Assembly: GCF_000247475.1 (NCBI RefSeq)
Contig: NZ_AHZC01000255.1
Span: forward strand, 1 to 41,491
DNA length: 41,491 nucleotides
Reading direction: 5' to 3'
From: Rhizobium sp. PDO1-076
Lineage (GTDB): Bacteria > Pseudomonadota > Alphaproteobacteria > Rhizobiales > Rhizobiaceae
Each line of letters opens with the position of its first letter. Within the stretch, counting starts at the first letter, position 1. Positions 16,962 through 27,493 of this stretch are shown piece by piece. The notes under the pieces were generated by a model. The model saw only the letters and a program-made list of their open reading frames with translations, searched no databases and was not told the origin of the DNA. Both the position numbers and the translations under genes were made by a program.

Positions 16962-18110
16962 CTACTTGTCGGCCAGCATGGCCACCAGGACATCCGTCTG
17001 CGAAATGATTCCGACCAGACGGTTTCCGCCATTGATCACCGGCAAATAGTGCAGACCTTCCTCGGCGAATGTGACAATCGCCGCCGAAACCGGAGATTGG
17101 GGAAGAACCGTACGGACCGGCGTGGTCATGATATCGCGCACCGTGCCGTTTGGTGCGGAAGCACCGGAAAGCGCAAGACGCAGTCGCCGGCGAAAGCCGA
17201 TGACCGGCCGCCCCTTGCTCCATTCGGCCTTGTCGAGCAGATCCGTCTGCGTGACTATGCCGATGACCCGGGCATTGTCGTCGGTAACCGGCAAAGCCTT
17301 GATGTGGTGACGGCGCAACAGCGTCAAAGCCTCCTGCAAGGAGGCATCCGGCGCAATGGCAATAACGTCACGCGACATGACCTGCGCACAGACGGTATCG
17401 CCGCTCCGCCGCTGGTAGGAGCGGAGTTCCGTGCGCCGAATGATATTTTCGAGATCGTCCCGATCGATATCGAGAAATTCGTCGTAGTCCCGCAGCACCG
17501 CGTCGAGATCGGCGCGAGTAAAGCCGATGCGCTCGGCCGGCGGCGGATCGGACGTACCGTGTTCGGACACCGCCGGCTTCGGCATATGCGGATAGCGGCG
17601 GCCGGTCAGATTGTTGAATGCAAGCGCCAGCAACAACAAGAGCAACGAGTTCCCGGCGACCGGCCAGACGACGAACTCATAACCCAGGCCCTGTACAAGC
17701 GGCCCCCCGAGCACGGCAGTGAGGGCAATGGCGCCGCTCGGCGGATGCAGACAGCGCAGTGCCATCATGGCCGCGATCGCCAGGCCGACCGCCAAGGCAG
17801 CGGCGAGATAAGGATCTGCCACCAGCTTGGCCACCGTGACGCCTAGAAGTGCAGAGACAATATTGCCACCCATGATCGACCACGGTTGGGCCAGCGGACT
17901 GGATGGTATGGCAAACAACAGCACCGCGGATGCCCCCATCGGCGCAATCAGCGCCGGCAGACCTGGGCTTCCATTGACGAAAAAATGGCCGATAAGACCG
18001 GTCACCAGGATGCCGATAAATGCGCCGGCAACCGCCCGCGCCCGCTCCCGGTAGCTGACGGTCACCGCTTCGGGGATCAATCGAATTAACCAGTGATGCT
18101 CTTGCGCCAT
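16962..18110 (-). CDS. HPP-family membrane protein with C-terminal CBS domain pair
   Basis: 382 residues. The N-terminal half (about residues 25-175) is an HPP domain with four or five hydrophobic helices and the eponymous motif RCLHPPSGA. After a linker, two CBS domains occupy about residues 245-382 (VMSRDVIAIAPDASLQEAL...GIVTQTDLL and IMTTPVRTVLPQSPV...GIISQTDVL). CBS pairs bind adenine nucleotides and regulate the attached protein. HPP proteins have been linked to nitrite transport in plants and cyanobacteria; the bacterial fusions are little studied, so the substrate is left open. It is 113 bp upstream of gntR on the same strand and divergent from thiC. Confidence 0.88.
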   Translation of the reverse strand: MAQEHHWLIRLIPEAVTVSYRERARAVAGAFIGILVTGLIGHFFVNGSPGLPALIAPMGASAVLLFAIPSSPLAQPWSIMGGNIVSALLGVTVAKLVADPYLAAALAVGLAIAAMMALRCLHPPSGAIALTAVLGGPLVQGLGYEFVVWPVAGNSLLLLLLALAFNNLTGRRYPHMPKPAVSEHGTSDPPPAERIGFTRADLDAVLRDYDEFLDIDRDDLENIIRRTELRSYQRRSGDTVCAQVMSRDVIAIAPDASLQEALTLLRRHHIKALPVTDDNARVIGIVTQTDLLDKAEWSKGRPVIGFRRRLRLALSGASAPNGTVRDIMTTPVRTVLPQSPVSAAIVTFAEEGLHYLPVINGGNRLVGIISQTDVLVAMLADK

Positions 18111-18226
18111 GACGTGCCCGGTACAAACGAGAGGAACCGTCGCGCGCTTAGCACAGACAAGCCTCCACCGTCACTGCCAAAGGCGTGGCTGATCTGGCAC
18201 CCTCCAAACGCACGTCCGATCGGCAC

Positions 18227-18256
18227 TTGACGCGGCAAGCTATATCTTCGTAACCT
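18227..18256 (+). promoter_or_regulatory. Possible promoter of the thi operon
   Basis: TTGACG at 18227-18232 is a good -35 element. TAACCT at 18251-18256 would be a weak -10 at 18 bp spacing. Transcription would begin just before the riboswitch aptamer. This is a visual match only. Confidence 0.3.
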
Positions 18257-18267
18257 GAGCGCATTCA

Positions 18268-20308
<2,041 letters not shown>

Positions 20309-20309
20309 C

Positions 20310-21332
20310 ATGAGCCTTGTCATAAGAGGGGCCGGCATTGCCGGCCTCGTCACCGCCCATGAACTGGTGAGCCGTGGCTTTTCCGTCGAAGTGCACGAGC
20401 GCGCCGATGCTGTCGGACAAGGCGCGTCCCACTACGCCGGCGGCATGCTTGCGCCCTATTGCGAGCGGGAGGCCGCGCCGGAACAAGTTTTGCAGCTGGG
20501 GCTTCAGGGCCTGAAGTGGTGGCGAAAGACCTTGCCCTCAGAGGTGGTCAACAAGGGCACGCTCGTGCTTGCCCAGCCGAGAGACATGGCCGAACTCAGC
20601 CGCTTTGCAGCGCGCACGCGAGCCTATGAATGGGTCGACGCTGAAGCCATCGCCACCCTTGAGCCAGCCCTGGCGGGACGTTTCCAAAAGGGCCTGTTCT
20701 TTGCCGACGAGGCGCATCTGGACCCACGCCGGGTGATGCGAAGACTGCATGAGACCCTGGAAAAACACGGCGCCGTATTCCGTCTCTCATATGATGACGT
20801 TATGGCGCCTCCCCCACCCGAGTGTACCGGCGACGGCACCCTCGGCCACACCGGCAGTTGTATTGTCGACTGCACCGGTGCAGCAGCCATCGGCACCATT
20901 GACGGCCTGCGCGGCGTGCGCGGCGAGATGCTCTATCTGCACACTCCGGATATCACCCTGTCGCGGCCAATACGCCTCCTCCATCCGCGCCATCCTCTCT
21001 ACGTGGTGCCACGCGGCGACGGTCTGTTCATGTTGGGCGCAACAATGATCGAGGCCGCAGACAGCGGTCCCATAACTGTCCGATCGCTGATGGAACTGCT
21101 CAACATGGCTTATGCCGTGCACCCTGCATTCGGCGAGGCGCGTGTCACGGAAACAGGCGCGGGCATCCGTCCCGCCTTACCAGACAATATCCCTCGCATT
21201 TTCGAAACACCGGAGGGATTGGCCGTTGCCGGCATGCATCGCCACGGCTTTCTGCTGGCACCCGCCATGGCACAAGAGGTCGCGGATCGGCTTGAACGCC
21301 GCCACACCAGCGTGGAAAGGAAAATCGCATGA
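20310..21332 (+). CDS. thiO: Glycine oxidase ThiO
   Basis: 340 residues from ATG 20310; the frame is open from 19944 inside thiC, but the FAD-binding start (MSLVIRGAGIAGLVTAHELVSRGFSVEVHE, a GxGxxG Rossmann fold) fixes the beginning. ThiO oxidises glycine to the imine used by ThiG for the thiazole ring. A FAD-dependent DAO fold is supported by GGMLAPYC and the C-terminal ETGAGIRPALPDNIPRI and VAGMHRHGFLLAPAMAQEV. It starts 1 bp after thiC and overlaps thiS as ATGA. Confidence 0.94.
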   Translation: MSLVIRGAGIAGLVTAHELVSRGFSVEVHERADAVGQGASHYAGGMLAPYCEREAAPEQVLQLGLQGLKWWRKTLPSEVVNKGTLVLAQPRDMAELSRFAARTRAYEWVDAEAIATLEPALAGRFQKGLFFADEAHLDPRRVMRRLHETLEKHGAVFRLSYDDVMAPPPPECTGDGTLGHTGSCIVDCTGAAAIGTIDGLRGVRGEMLYLHTPDITLSRPIRLLHPRHPLYVVPRGDGLFMLGATMIEAADSGPITVRSLMELLNMAYAVHPAFGEARVTETGAGIRPALPDNIPRIFETPEGLAVAGMHRHGFLLAPAMAQEVADRLERRHTSVERKIA

Positions 21333-21526
21333 TGCTGATCGTCAATGGCGAGCCGGAGGACTGCCCGGCCACAACACTCGCCGAACTGCTTATCGCACTC
21401 GAATACGAAGGCGACTGGCTGGCAACCGCGGTCAATGGCGACCTTGTCCATCGCGAGGATCGGCCACGACACCAACTCAAGCAAGGCGACCGGATCGAGA
21501 TCCTTTCGCCGATGCAGGGAGGGTGA
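21329..21526 (+). CDS. thiS: Sulfur carrier protein ThiS
   Basis: 65 residues with a ubiquitin-like fold: [21 protein letters not shown] at the start and the obligatory Gly-Gly end (SPMQGG, residues 64-65). The terminal Gly is adenylated and converted to a thiocarboxylate that donates sulfur to the thiazole. It overlaps thiO by 4 bp and stops 1 bp before thiG. The adenylyltransferase thiF is not in this cluster and must lie elsewhere. Confidence 0.95.
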   Translation: MMLIVNGEPEDCPATTLAELLIALEYEGDWLATAVNGDLVHREDRPRHQLKQGDRIEILSPMQGG

Positions 21527-21527
21527 C

Positions 21528-22304
21528 ATGCCCCTAACACTCTACGACATTGAGGTCTCATCGCGCCTGCTGCTCGGCACGGCGCGCTATCCATCGCCGG
21601 CCATTCTCGCCGAGGCAATCCGCCGATCCGGCACCGAGATCCTCACCGTATCGCTTCGTCGCGAAACGGCCGGCGGCAAGGCGGGCGGCGCATTCTTCCA
21701 GCTGGTTAAGGATCTGGGTATGCATGTCCTGCCGAATACCGCCGGCTGCCACAGCGCATCAGAAGCCGTGCTGACAGCAAGAATGGCGCGTGAAATCTTT
21801 TCCACCAACTGGATCAAGCTGGAGGTCATCGGCCACCAGGACACGCTGCAGCCCGATGTCTTCGGCCTGGTTGACGCTGCACGCATCCTCAACCAGGAAG
21901 GTTTCCAGGTCTTTCCCTACACGACCGACGACCTGGTCGTCGGGGAGAAACTGCTGGCCGCCGGCTGCAGCGTCCTGATGCCCTGGTGCGCACCGATCGG
22001 CAGCGCCATGGGGCCGCAAAATAAGACCGCATTGCGGGCCATGCGGGCCGAGTTTCCCGATATCCCGCTGATCGTCGATGCCGGCATCGGCAGGCCCTCC
22101 CATGCGACAACCGTCATGGAACTTGGCTATGACGCCGTGCTTCTGAACACAGCGGTCGCAGGCGCACTGGATCCCCCGATGATGGCACAGGCCTTCGCGG
22201 GAGCGATCACTGCCGGGCAAAAAGCTTATCAGGCGGGCATGCTGGAGCCGCGCGACATGGCCGTTCCCTCGACCCCGGTCATCGGCAAGGGAGTATTTGC
22301 GTGA
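21528..22304 (+). CDS. thiG: Thiazole synthase ThiG
   Basis: 258 residues from ATG 21528, with GGGAGGG just upstream; the longer open frame from 21345 lies over thiS and is spurious. ThiG is a TIM-barrel enzyme that condenses deoxyxylulose phosphate, dehydroglycine and ThiS thiocarboxylate. Family blocks are [19 protein letters not shown], the Schiff-base Lys K97 in [21 protein letters not shown] and [11 protein letters not shown]. The usual lysine-bearing LGDP loop reads [10 protein letters not shown] here. It overlaps thiE by 4 bp (GTGA). Confidence 0.96.
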   Translation: MPLTLYDIEVSSRLLLGTARYPSPAILAEAIRRSGTEILTVSLRRETAGGKAGGAFFQLVKDLGMHVLPNTAGCHSASEAVLTARMAREIFSTNWIKLEVIGHQDTLQPDVFGLVDAARILNQEGFQVFPYTTDDLVVGEKLLAAGCSVLMPWCAPIGSAMGPQNKTALRAMRAEFPDIPLIVDAGIGRPSHATTVMELGYDAVLLNTAVAGALDPPMMAQAFAGAITAGQKAYQAGMLEPRDMAVPSTPVIGKGVFA

Positions 22305-22924
22305 AGCTCGACCCATTCTATTTGATTGTCGATAGCGCCGACTGGATCGAAAGGCTGGTGCCCTGCGGCGTGAAACTCGTGCAGTTGCGCATGAAAAATA
22401 TCGATCCGCCCACGTTAATCGATCATGTCCGCCGCGCCAGGCAAATCTGCGTGCGGCATGGTTGCCAGCTGATCATCAACGATTATTGGCAGACTGCCAT
22501 CGACGAAGGATGCGACTTCATCCATCTCGGCCAGGAAGATCTGGCCGGCGCAGACATCAACGCGATCCGCAAGGCCAACCTGAAAATCGGCATTTCGACC
22601 CATGACGAGGTTGAGCTGGAAACCGCGCTGGCCCTTGCCCCCGACTATGTCGCACTTGGACCGATCTATCCGACAATATTGAAAAAGATGAAATGGTCAG
22701 CGCAAGGTCCGGAAAAACTCGCCCGGTGGAAAAGCAGGATCGGCACCATGCCGCTTGTCGCAATCGGCGGCTTGCGCGTCGATCGGCTTGCGGGTGTGTT
22801 TGCAAACGGCGCGGATATCGCCGCCGTTGTGACCGACATCACGCAAAACCAGGATCCGAAAGCGCAAACGAAACGATGGATCGAGCAGACCTCGGCCATT
22901 CGGCAGAATAGCGGACCGGAATGA
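22301..22924 (+). CDS. thiE: Thiamine-phosphate synthase ThiE
   Basis: 207 residues from a GTG start at 22301, preceded by AAGGGAG. ThiE joins HMP-PP and thiazole phosphate. TIM-barrel family blocks are seen: [61 protein letters not shown] and [12 protein letters not shown]. As in other alphaproteobacterial versions, the loop after GPIYPT reads [11 protein letters not shown] rather than the enterobacterial TKTK form. Last gene of the thi operon. HMP-phosphate kinase (thiD) is not here. The 125 bp that follow separate it from a convergent gene; no terminator hairpin was recognised there. Confidence 0.94.
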   Translation: MKLDPFYLIVDSADWIERLVPCGVKLVQLRMKNIDPPTLIDHVRRARQICVRHGCQLIINDYWQTAIDEGCDFIHLGQEDLAGADINAIRKANLKIGISTHDEVELETALALAPDYVALGPIYPTILKKMKWSAQGPEKLARWKSRIGTMPLVAIGGLRVDRLAGVFANGADIAAVVTDITQNQDPKAQTKRWIEQTSAIRQNSGPE

Positions 22925-23049
22925 TGACAGTGAGGAACGATCGGTTGAAATCGGCAAAATGACTATGGCCGTCCCACGGAGACCTGAGGCCTTGTGGACA
23001 ACAGAAGCCGCCGCGCATCATGGAGCCGGGAGTGGTCGCGCTGCAGCCA

Positions 23050-23673
23050 TCATTTTTCATTGCCCTCCAGCCGTGAGCGCAAAATTGCATTCTCCGCTTC
23101 CAACTGAGCCAATCGTTGCCGCAGCGGATCAACCGCCTGCTCGACCTCCTGCTGTGTGTAGCGGGGGGTGATATGCTGCGGGCAGTTCCAGTCATAGGCT
23201 TCGAGACGGATTTTGAAGATCCGTTCGATTTTTGCCTTGTAGCCAGTATCCTGAACACGCTCTGTCAGCGCCGGGTCTGCATCGAGCGCCAGCCGTTCGA
23301 CATGCCCGTACATCTTGAGACGAGCCCGGCGCGGATAGTCCATCAGAAACAGGCAGGCACGATCATTTTCCTCGAAATTGCCCGTGCTGATATATTGGCG
23401 GTTGCCGCGATAATCCGCAAAGGCCAGGGTCTGGTCATCAATGACCTTGAGGAAACCGGGCGCACCGCCACGGTGCTGGACATAGGGCCAACCCGTTTCG
23501 GAAACGGAGGCGATGTAGAAGCTGTCACGCTGCTCGATAAAGGCGACCTCGTTTTCCGTGAAGCGATCGGAGGGACGATCGTGGTCCCCCAGCCAGATCT
23601 GGTCGGCGCCCATGTCGGCCTGCGCTGCCCGAACGCTCGGGGTCACAGCCACCTCCAGAAAATGGTATGGCAC
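23050..23673 (-). CDS. Pyridoxamine 5'-phosphate oxidase-like flavin-binding protein
   Basis: 207 residues. About residues 35-150 form a split-barrel flavin domain: FIEQRDSFYIASVSETGWPYVQHRGG, LAFADYRGNRQYISTGNFEENDRACLFLMDYPRRARLKMYG. The last ~35 residues (VDPLRQRLAQLEAENAILRSRLEG) are a short leucine-zipper-like coiled coil, suggesting dimerisation. Members reduce or bind small molecules with FMN; the substrate is unknown, and true vitamin B6 oxidase activity is unlikely because the PdxH C-terminal signature is absent. It is convergent with thiE and stands alone. Confidence 0.82.
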   Translation of the reverse strand: MPYHFLEVAVTPSVRAAQADMGADQIWLGDHDRPSDRFTENEVAFIEQRDSFYIASVSETGWPYVQHRGGAPGFLKVIDDQTLAFADYRGNRQYISTGNFEENDRACLFLMDYPRRARLKMYGHVERLALDADPALTERVQDTGYKAKIERIFKIRLEAYDWNCPQHITPRYTQQEVEQAVDPLRQRLAQLEAENAILRSRLEGNEK

Positions 23674-23926
23674 TGATTTTCTCCCTACACCGTTTAGGAC
23701 ACAAGTCTGCTGGCTGCAGTGTCATATCATGCTCCAAGCATCCGAGGCCATGCCGCAAATACTCTCAGCCAGCACCTCGTGGGCTTGCTGCGCACGCTGT
23801 TAACGTTCCATCACCGCATCATAATTTGAGGGCAACCAGTCTGTAGAACTGGCCAAGCTCAGCGGCCTCTGGACGCAGCCCATATGTGATGCAGTTCCCA
23901 CACCACAGCATTGGCCTTGATGAGTT
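23674..23926. other. Gene-free stretch
   Basis: These 253 bases between two minus-strand genes hold only short unconvincing frames. They presumably carry the promoter of the flavin-binding protein gene and the transcript end of the MmgE/PrpD gene, but no clear element was recognised. Confidence 0.5.
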
Positions 23927-25336
23927 TCAGATCGCCCCGTGCGAAGCGGGTAATGGAGAACTGGCAGGCCTCTGGCGTGCTCTCAGTAGATCTGCCAGGG
24001 ATGCCAGCCTCTCCCTGACGGAAGTGACACATCCGATATCCGCCAGAGCTCCCGCGATACGGTCGTCCTCTATGCCGGCCCAACGCAGACAATCCAAAAA
24101 TTTTGACTGGCGTTCAGCGTCCGTCAGAGGCATCGCAATGGCACCGTTGGCATGAAGTCGCTCGGTCCGTACCGTCCGCCCGTCAAGCAGTGTCACGGCA
24201 ACCTGGTGCGCAACACGTTCAACGCCGCGCTCTTCCTCTACGCTGAAGGCACTCATAAAAATCTTTGGCATCTGGCGGCGGATCTCCGGTCGGAAAATTG
24301 CGTCTCGCGTGAAATCCGCAAGAGAAAGCCTGCCTTGAAGAAGAGCAGCGGCAAGACAATATTGCATCGAGAACCGTGCCTGCATTTCATCCGCGGGATC
24401 TGGATAAGCGAGATTGTCGACGGCAGACCGACCCACCTTCGTATCGATACGCCGCACATCATCGAGCACGAATCCGTGCTCCTTTTGCAAATCGCGGGCA
24501 GCGTCGATCACACGATGCGTAGAGGCGCAACAAGGATGGAGTTTGGTCACCAATCCCCGCGTTTCTATAATATGGCTCTCGTCCCAGGAGAGCGCACTCC
24601 ATCCCGCTTGTTCCGCGCCACCAAACAGACCAAGGAATCCCTGTGAGCCCTCCAGGATGTCCAGTTTGCCGGTTATCCCCGCGCGCGCAAGATACGCCGC
24701 ATCGACCGCATTGCGCGCTGCAATTCCAGCATGGAGTGGCTTCACAGGTGTTCCAAACTGGCCCTTCGGACCGCCTGCAAAACTGGTCGCTATACTCATG
24801 GCCTGCGCCACACCTAGGTCATTGAGACCAAGCAGAACTGCCACGCCAGCTGCCGCTCCGATGCAACCGACTGTCGAGGTCGCATGCCATCCCTTGTTGT
24901 AGTGGGACGGGTTGACGCCGAAACCGACAGCGGCCTGCGCTTCCAGGCCGGCAAGATAGGCCCGGACAAGCTGATGACCGGATATGGCACCGTCAGCCGA
25001 TGCGATAGCCAGCAATGCTGGCACCAGCACCGCCGATGCATGGGCACGGGCGGGATGGAAATTATCATCGAAATCCAGACAATGTGCAGCAGTTCCATTG
25101 ACCAAAGCGGCGATCGAGGGCGATGCCCGCCCACCGCTGAACACCAGCGAGACCCCGTTTGAACCGATTTCGTTGGGAAAGGCCTTCGCGGCAGATTGAG
25201 GTGTCGGATCAAAGGCTCCTGCCACCATACAGCCGATCGTATCGATGATGGCCTGCTGAGCGCGAGTTGTGGCGAGACCTGAAAAGGTCGTTCTTGAATC
25301 CACCTGTGTTGCGATTCTTTCCAATACTGTTGCCAT
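23927..25336 (-). CDS. MmgE/PrpD-family protein (dehydratase/epimerase superfamily)
   Basis: 469 residues, the usual length for the family that includes 2-methylcitrate dehydratase, cis-aconitate decarboxylase and iminodisuccinate epimerase. Family blocks are ARQAIIDTIGCMVAGA-like sequence near the start, NGTAAHCLDFDD, HASAVLVPALLA, GWHATSTVGCIGAAAGVA, KPLHAGIAARNAV and KLHPCCASTHRVIDA. The distance from prpB/prpC-type genes argues against methylcitrate metabolism. It is divergent from a LysR gene 112 bp away, which probably controls it. An iminodisuccinate-epimerase-like or similar isomerase role for an amino-acid-derived substrate is possible but unproven. Confidence 0.85.
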   Translation of the reverse strand: MATVLERIATQVDSRTTFSGLATTRAQQAIIDTIGCMVAGAFDPTPQSAAKAFPNEIGSNGVSLVFSGGRASPSIAALVNGTAAHCLDFDDNFHPARAHASAVLVPALLAIASADGAISGHQLVRAYLAGLEAQAAVGFGVNPSHYNKGWHATSTVGCIGAAAGVAVLLGLNDLGVAQAMSIATSFAGGPKGQFGTPVKPLHAGIAARNAVDAAYLARAGITGKLDILEGSQGFLGLFGGAEQAGWSALSWDESHIIETRGLVTKLHPCCASTHRVIDAARDLQKEHGFVLDDVRRIDTKVGRSAVDNLAYPDPADEMQARFSMQYCLAAALLQGRLSLADFTRDAIFRPEIRRQMPKIFMSAFSVEEERGVERVAHQVAVTLLDGRTVRTERLHANGAIAMPLTDAERQSKFLDCLRWAGIEDDRIAGALADIGCVTSVRERLASLADLLRARQRPASSPLPASHGAI

Positions 25337-25448
25337 TCACCAATACCCTTGCAATGTCTTTGAGACTGGCTGCAATAATGGAAGGCTCAGACCTGTCGTT
25401 CAATCTTATGCAGTTTGCGGGTGGTTCTATTCGTTTTTGGGAGAAAGA

Positions 25449-26354
25449 ATGACGCAGGGCAACGAGATCACGATCAGCGTCAAGCACATCCACGCCTATG
25501 ACGCGATCGCCGCCACCGGCTCGACCATTGCAGCAGCTGCCGATCTGGGCATTTCCCAATCCAATGCCAGCCGCCTGCTGCACCAGCTGGAACTCTATCT
25601 TGGCGTACGCCTGTTCGACCGCGACAAGAACCGGCTTTCGGCCACCCGAGAAGGCCTGCAGCTCGGCCCCGAAATCCGGGCGATCTCCGACCGCCTGACC
25701 GCGCTGAAAGTGACGGCACTGGAGCTCGAAAATGGTCGATCTCTTGAGATCCCGCTGCGCCTCGCCTTCCCGGCCAGCCTCTCTGTGACTTTGGTGCCCC
25801 GCCTGATCAAGCGCTTCCTCGCCGAGAACGGGCCTGTCCGCATCGAGGTCGCCTCCGGCAACTACGTTGCGATCGAGCGCATGGTCGCGGACGGTCATGC
25901 GGATCTCGGTTTCACCCGCCTGCCGTCGCCAACACCCGGACTGCGGGAGGAACACCGGCTGTCGTCGCGCAATATCTGCGTCATGCACCGCGACCATTCA
26001 TTGGCTGGAAAACCGATACTGACTGTGCCCGACCTGAAAGCGCAGGATTTGATCCTGTTGAACCGTGAACGGCCGGTCCGGCATGAACTGGAAGCGCTGT
26101 TCTACCAGCAGGGGCTGCGCCAGCGACCGTCGATAGAGGCACATTCGGTCGGCTGCGCCTGCGCGTTGGCGGCGGAGGGCCTGGGCATCGCCATCGTCAG
26201 CGAATTGCTCGCGCTGGAATACCGGACGATGCCGCTGGCCTTCGTGCCGCTCGAACCGGTCCTGAGCGTCGATTATGCAATTGTCAGTTCCGACCGTGTG
26301 CCGCTACCAAAATCCGCGGGCCCCATTTTGCGCTATCTGGCGGAGTGGACATGA
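25449..26354 (+). CDS. LysR-family transcriptional regulator (first of a sister pair)
   Basis: 301 residues from ATG 25449, with GGGAGAAAG just upstream; the frame opens at 25269 but that part is not LysR-like. The N-terminal helix-turn-helix (about residues 10-70) includes AIAATGSTIAAAADLGISQSNASRLLHQLE and LFDRDKNRLSATREG. The rest is the periplasmic-binding-protein-like effector domain (for example GCACALAAEGLGIAIVSELLA). It is divergent from the MmgE/PrpD gene and 52 bp upstream of a closely similar LysR gene, so the pair probably arose by tandem duplication and controls the flanking genes. Confidence 0.93.
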   Translation: MTQGNEITISVKHIHAYDAIAATGSTIAAAADLGISQSNASRLLHQLELYLGVRLFDRDKNRLSATREGLQLGPEIRAISDRLTALKVTALELENGRSLEIPLRLAFPASLSVTLVPRLIKRFLAENGPVRIEVASGNYVAIERMVADGHADLGFTRLPSPTPGLREEHRLSSRNICVMHRDHSLAGKPILTVPDLKAQDLILLNRERPVRHELEALFYQQGLRQRPSIEAHSVGCACALAAEGLGIAIVSELLALEYRTMPLAFVPLEPVLSVDYAIVSSDRVPLPKSAGPILRYLAEWT

Positions 26355-26406
26355 GAGGCGACATGCTGTTTCTCCGCCACGACTGGCCACAGGACCACAC
26401 CCACCG

Positions 26407-27315
26407 ATGATCAACTTCAAACAGCTGGAAGTGTTGAAGACCCTGCTTGCAACCGGCTCGACCATCGCAACGGCCAAAAGCATGGGATTGAGCCAGTCCG
26501 GCGTCAGTCGTTTGCTGCAACAGCTCGAATCCGATCTGTCGCTGACCTTGTTCGACCGCGACAAAGGACGGCTCATTGCAACACCGGAAGCGAGCATTCT
26601 GGCACGCGACGCGGAAAACATTCTGCTCGGGCTGAGCCGGTTCTCCGGGCTGGCCGAGGATCTGCGCAGCGGTGCAGCCGGCCCGGAAGTGGTGCGCATC
26701 GGCCTGCCGAACAGCATGTGGGAGAATTTTGCACCGGCCATGCTGGTCGATTATGCGCGGGAATTTCCCACAGTGCGAATCGAGACGTTTTTCGAAACAA
26801 CATCAGTGATCGCCCAGCTTATCGAACAGCAGGTGATCGATTTCGGCTTCCTGCGCTATGAAGGCCAGATCGGACCGGGTGTCGAAATGGAAAAGGTGGC
26901 AACAGGCACCAGCGTCTGCGTTCTGCCCGAGAGCCACCCGCTTGCCGCCCTTTCTGAAATCGCACCGAAAGACCTGCGCGGCCTGCCGCTGATCCATATC
27001 GGCCGGCAGCGGCCGACCCGCATGCTGCTCGACCAGACGTTCCAGCGCGCCGGCGTGAAGCAGAATGTAAAGATCGAGACACATACCAACAGCTCGGCCT
27101 GCGCCTATGTCGCGCATGGGCTCGGCATTGCTATCCTGAGCAGCTTCTTTGCCAATCTCTATCGGCACCTGCCGATCGTGCAGCGACCTTTCGTTCCGGT
27201 CACGACACAGGATTTCGGCCTGGCCAAGCCGGCGGCCGCTCCATCGTCACTTGCCGCAAAAGCCTTGATGGCCGCGTTGAAGCGCCAGATCGAAAGATCG
27301 CAGAAAGTCGAATAG
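26407..27315 (+). CDS. LysR-family transcriptional regulator (second of the pair)
   Basis: 302 residues from ATG 26407. The helix-turn-helix region (TLLATGSTIATAKSMGLSQSGVSRLLQQLE...LFDRDKGRLIATPEAS) is strikingly close to that of the preceding LysR protein, and the effector domain shares HTNSSACAYVAHGLGIAILSS. The ribosome site is weak (AGGA about 13 bp upstream); no better start was found. A dyad-symmetric element lies 66 bp beyond its stop, in front of the ABC operon, and is the probable target of one or both regulators. Confidence 0.92.
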   Translation: MINFKQLEVLKTLLATGSTIATAKSMGLSQSGVSRLLQQLESDLSLTLFDRDKGRLIATPEASILARDAENILLGLSRFSGLAEDLRSGAAGPEVVRIGLPNSMWENFAPAMLVDYAREFPTVRIETFFETTSVIAQLIEQQVIDFGFLRYEGQIGPGVEMEKVATGTSVCVLPESHPLAALSEIAPKDLRGLPLIHIGRQRPTRMLLDQTFQRAGVKQNVKIETHTNSSACAYVAHGLGIAILSSFFANLYRHLPIVQRPFVPVTTQDFGLAKPAAAPSSLAAKALMAALKRQIERSQKVE

Positions 27316-27380
27316 AAACAAAAACATGAATGCCAATCCAGGCATCCAGTATCGCCTGACGGCGAGCACGATCTGCATAA

Positions 27381-27433
27381 GACTATGATGAAACTGCATA
27401 ATATTGCGCAATATTTTTACATCACTCATAGTC
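27381..27433. promoter_or_regulatory. Nested dyad-symmetric operator before the ABC operon
   Basis: A perfect 16-base palindrome (AATATTGCGCAATATT, 27400-27415) is enclosed by inverted 8-base arms GACTATGA (27381-27388) and TCATAGTC (27426-27433). Both share nearly the same centre (27407). It lies 60 bp before the dppB-like start and directly downstream of the LysR pair. The layout suits a tetrameric LysR protein occupying an outer and an inner site. A cruciform or RNA hairpin is the alternative. Confidence 0.6.
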
Positions 27434-27493
27434 GCCGCATAAACAGCCGGTGACTTCGAGATCCGGCCCCGACAATCGCGTTCAGGGGAACCG

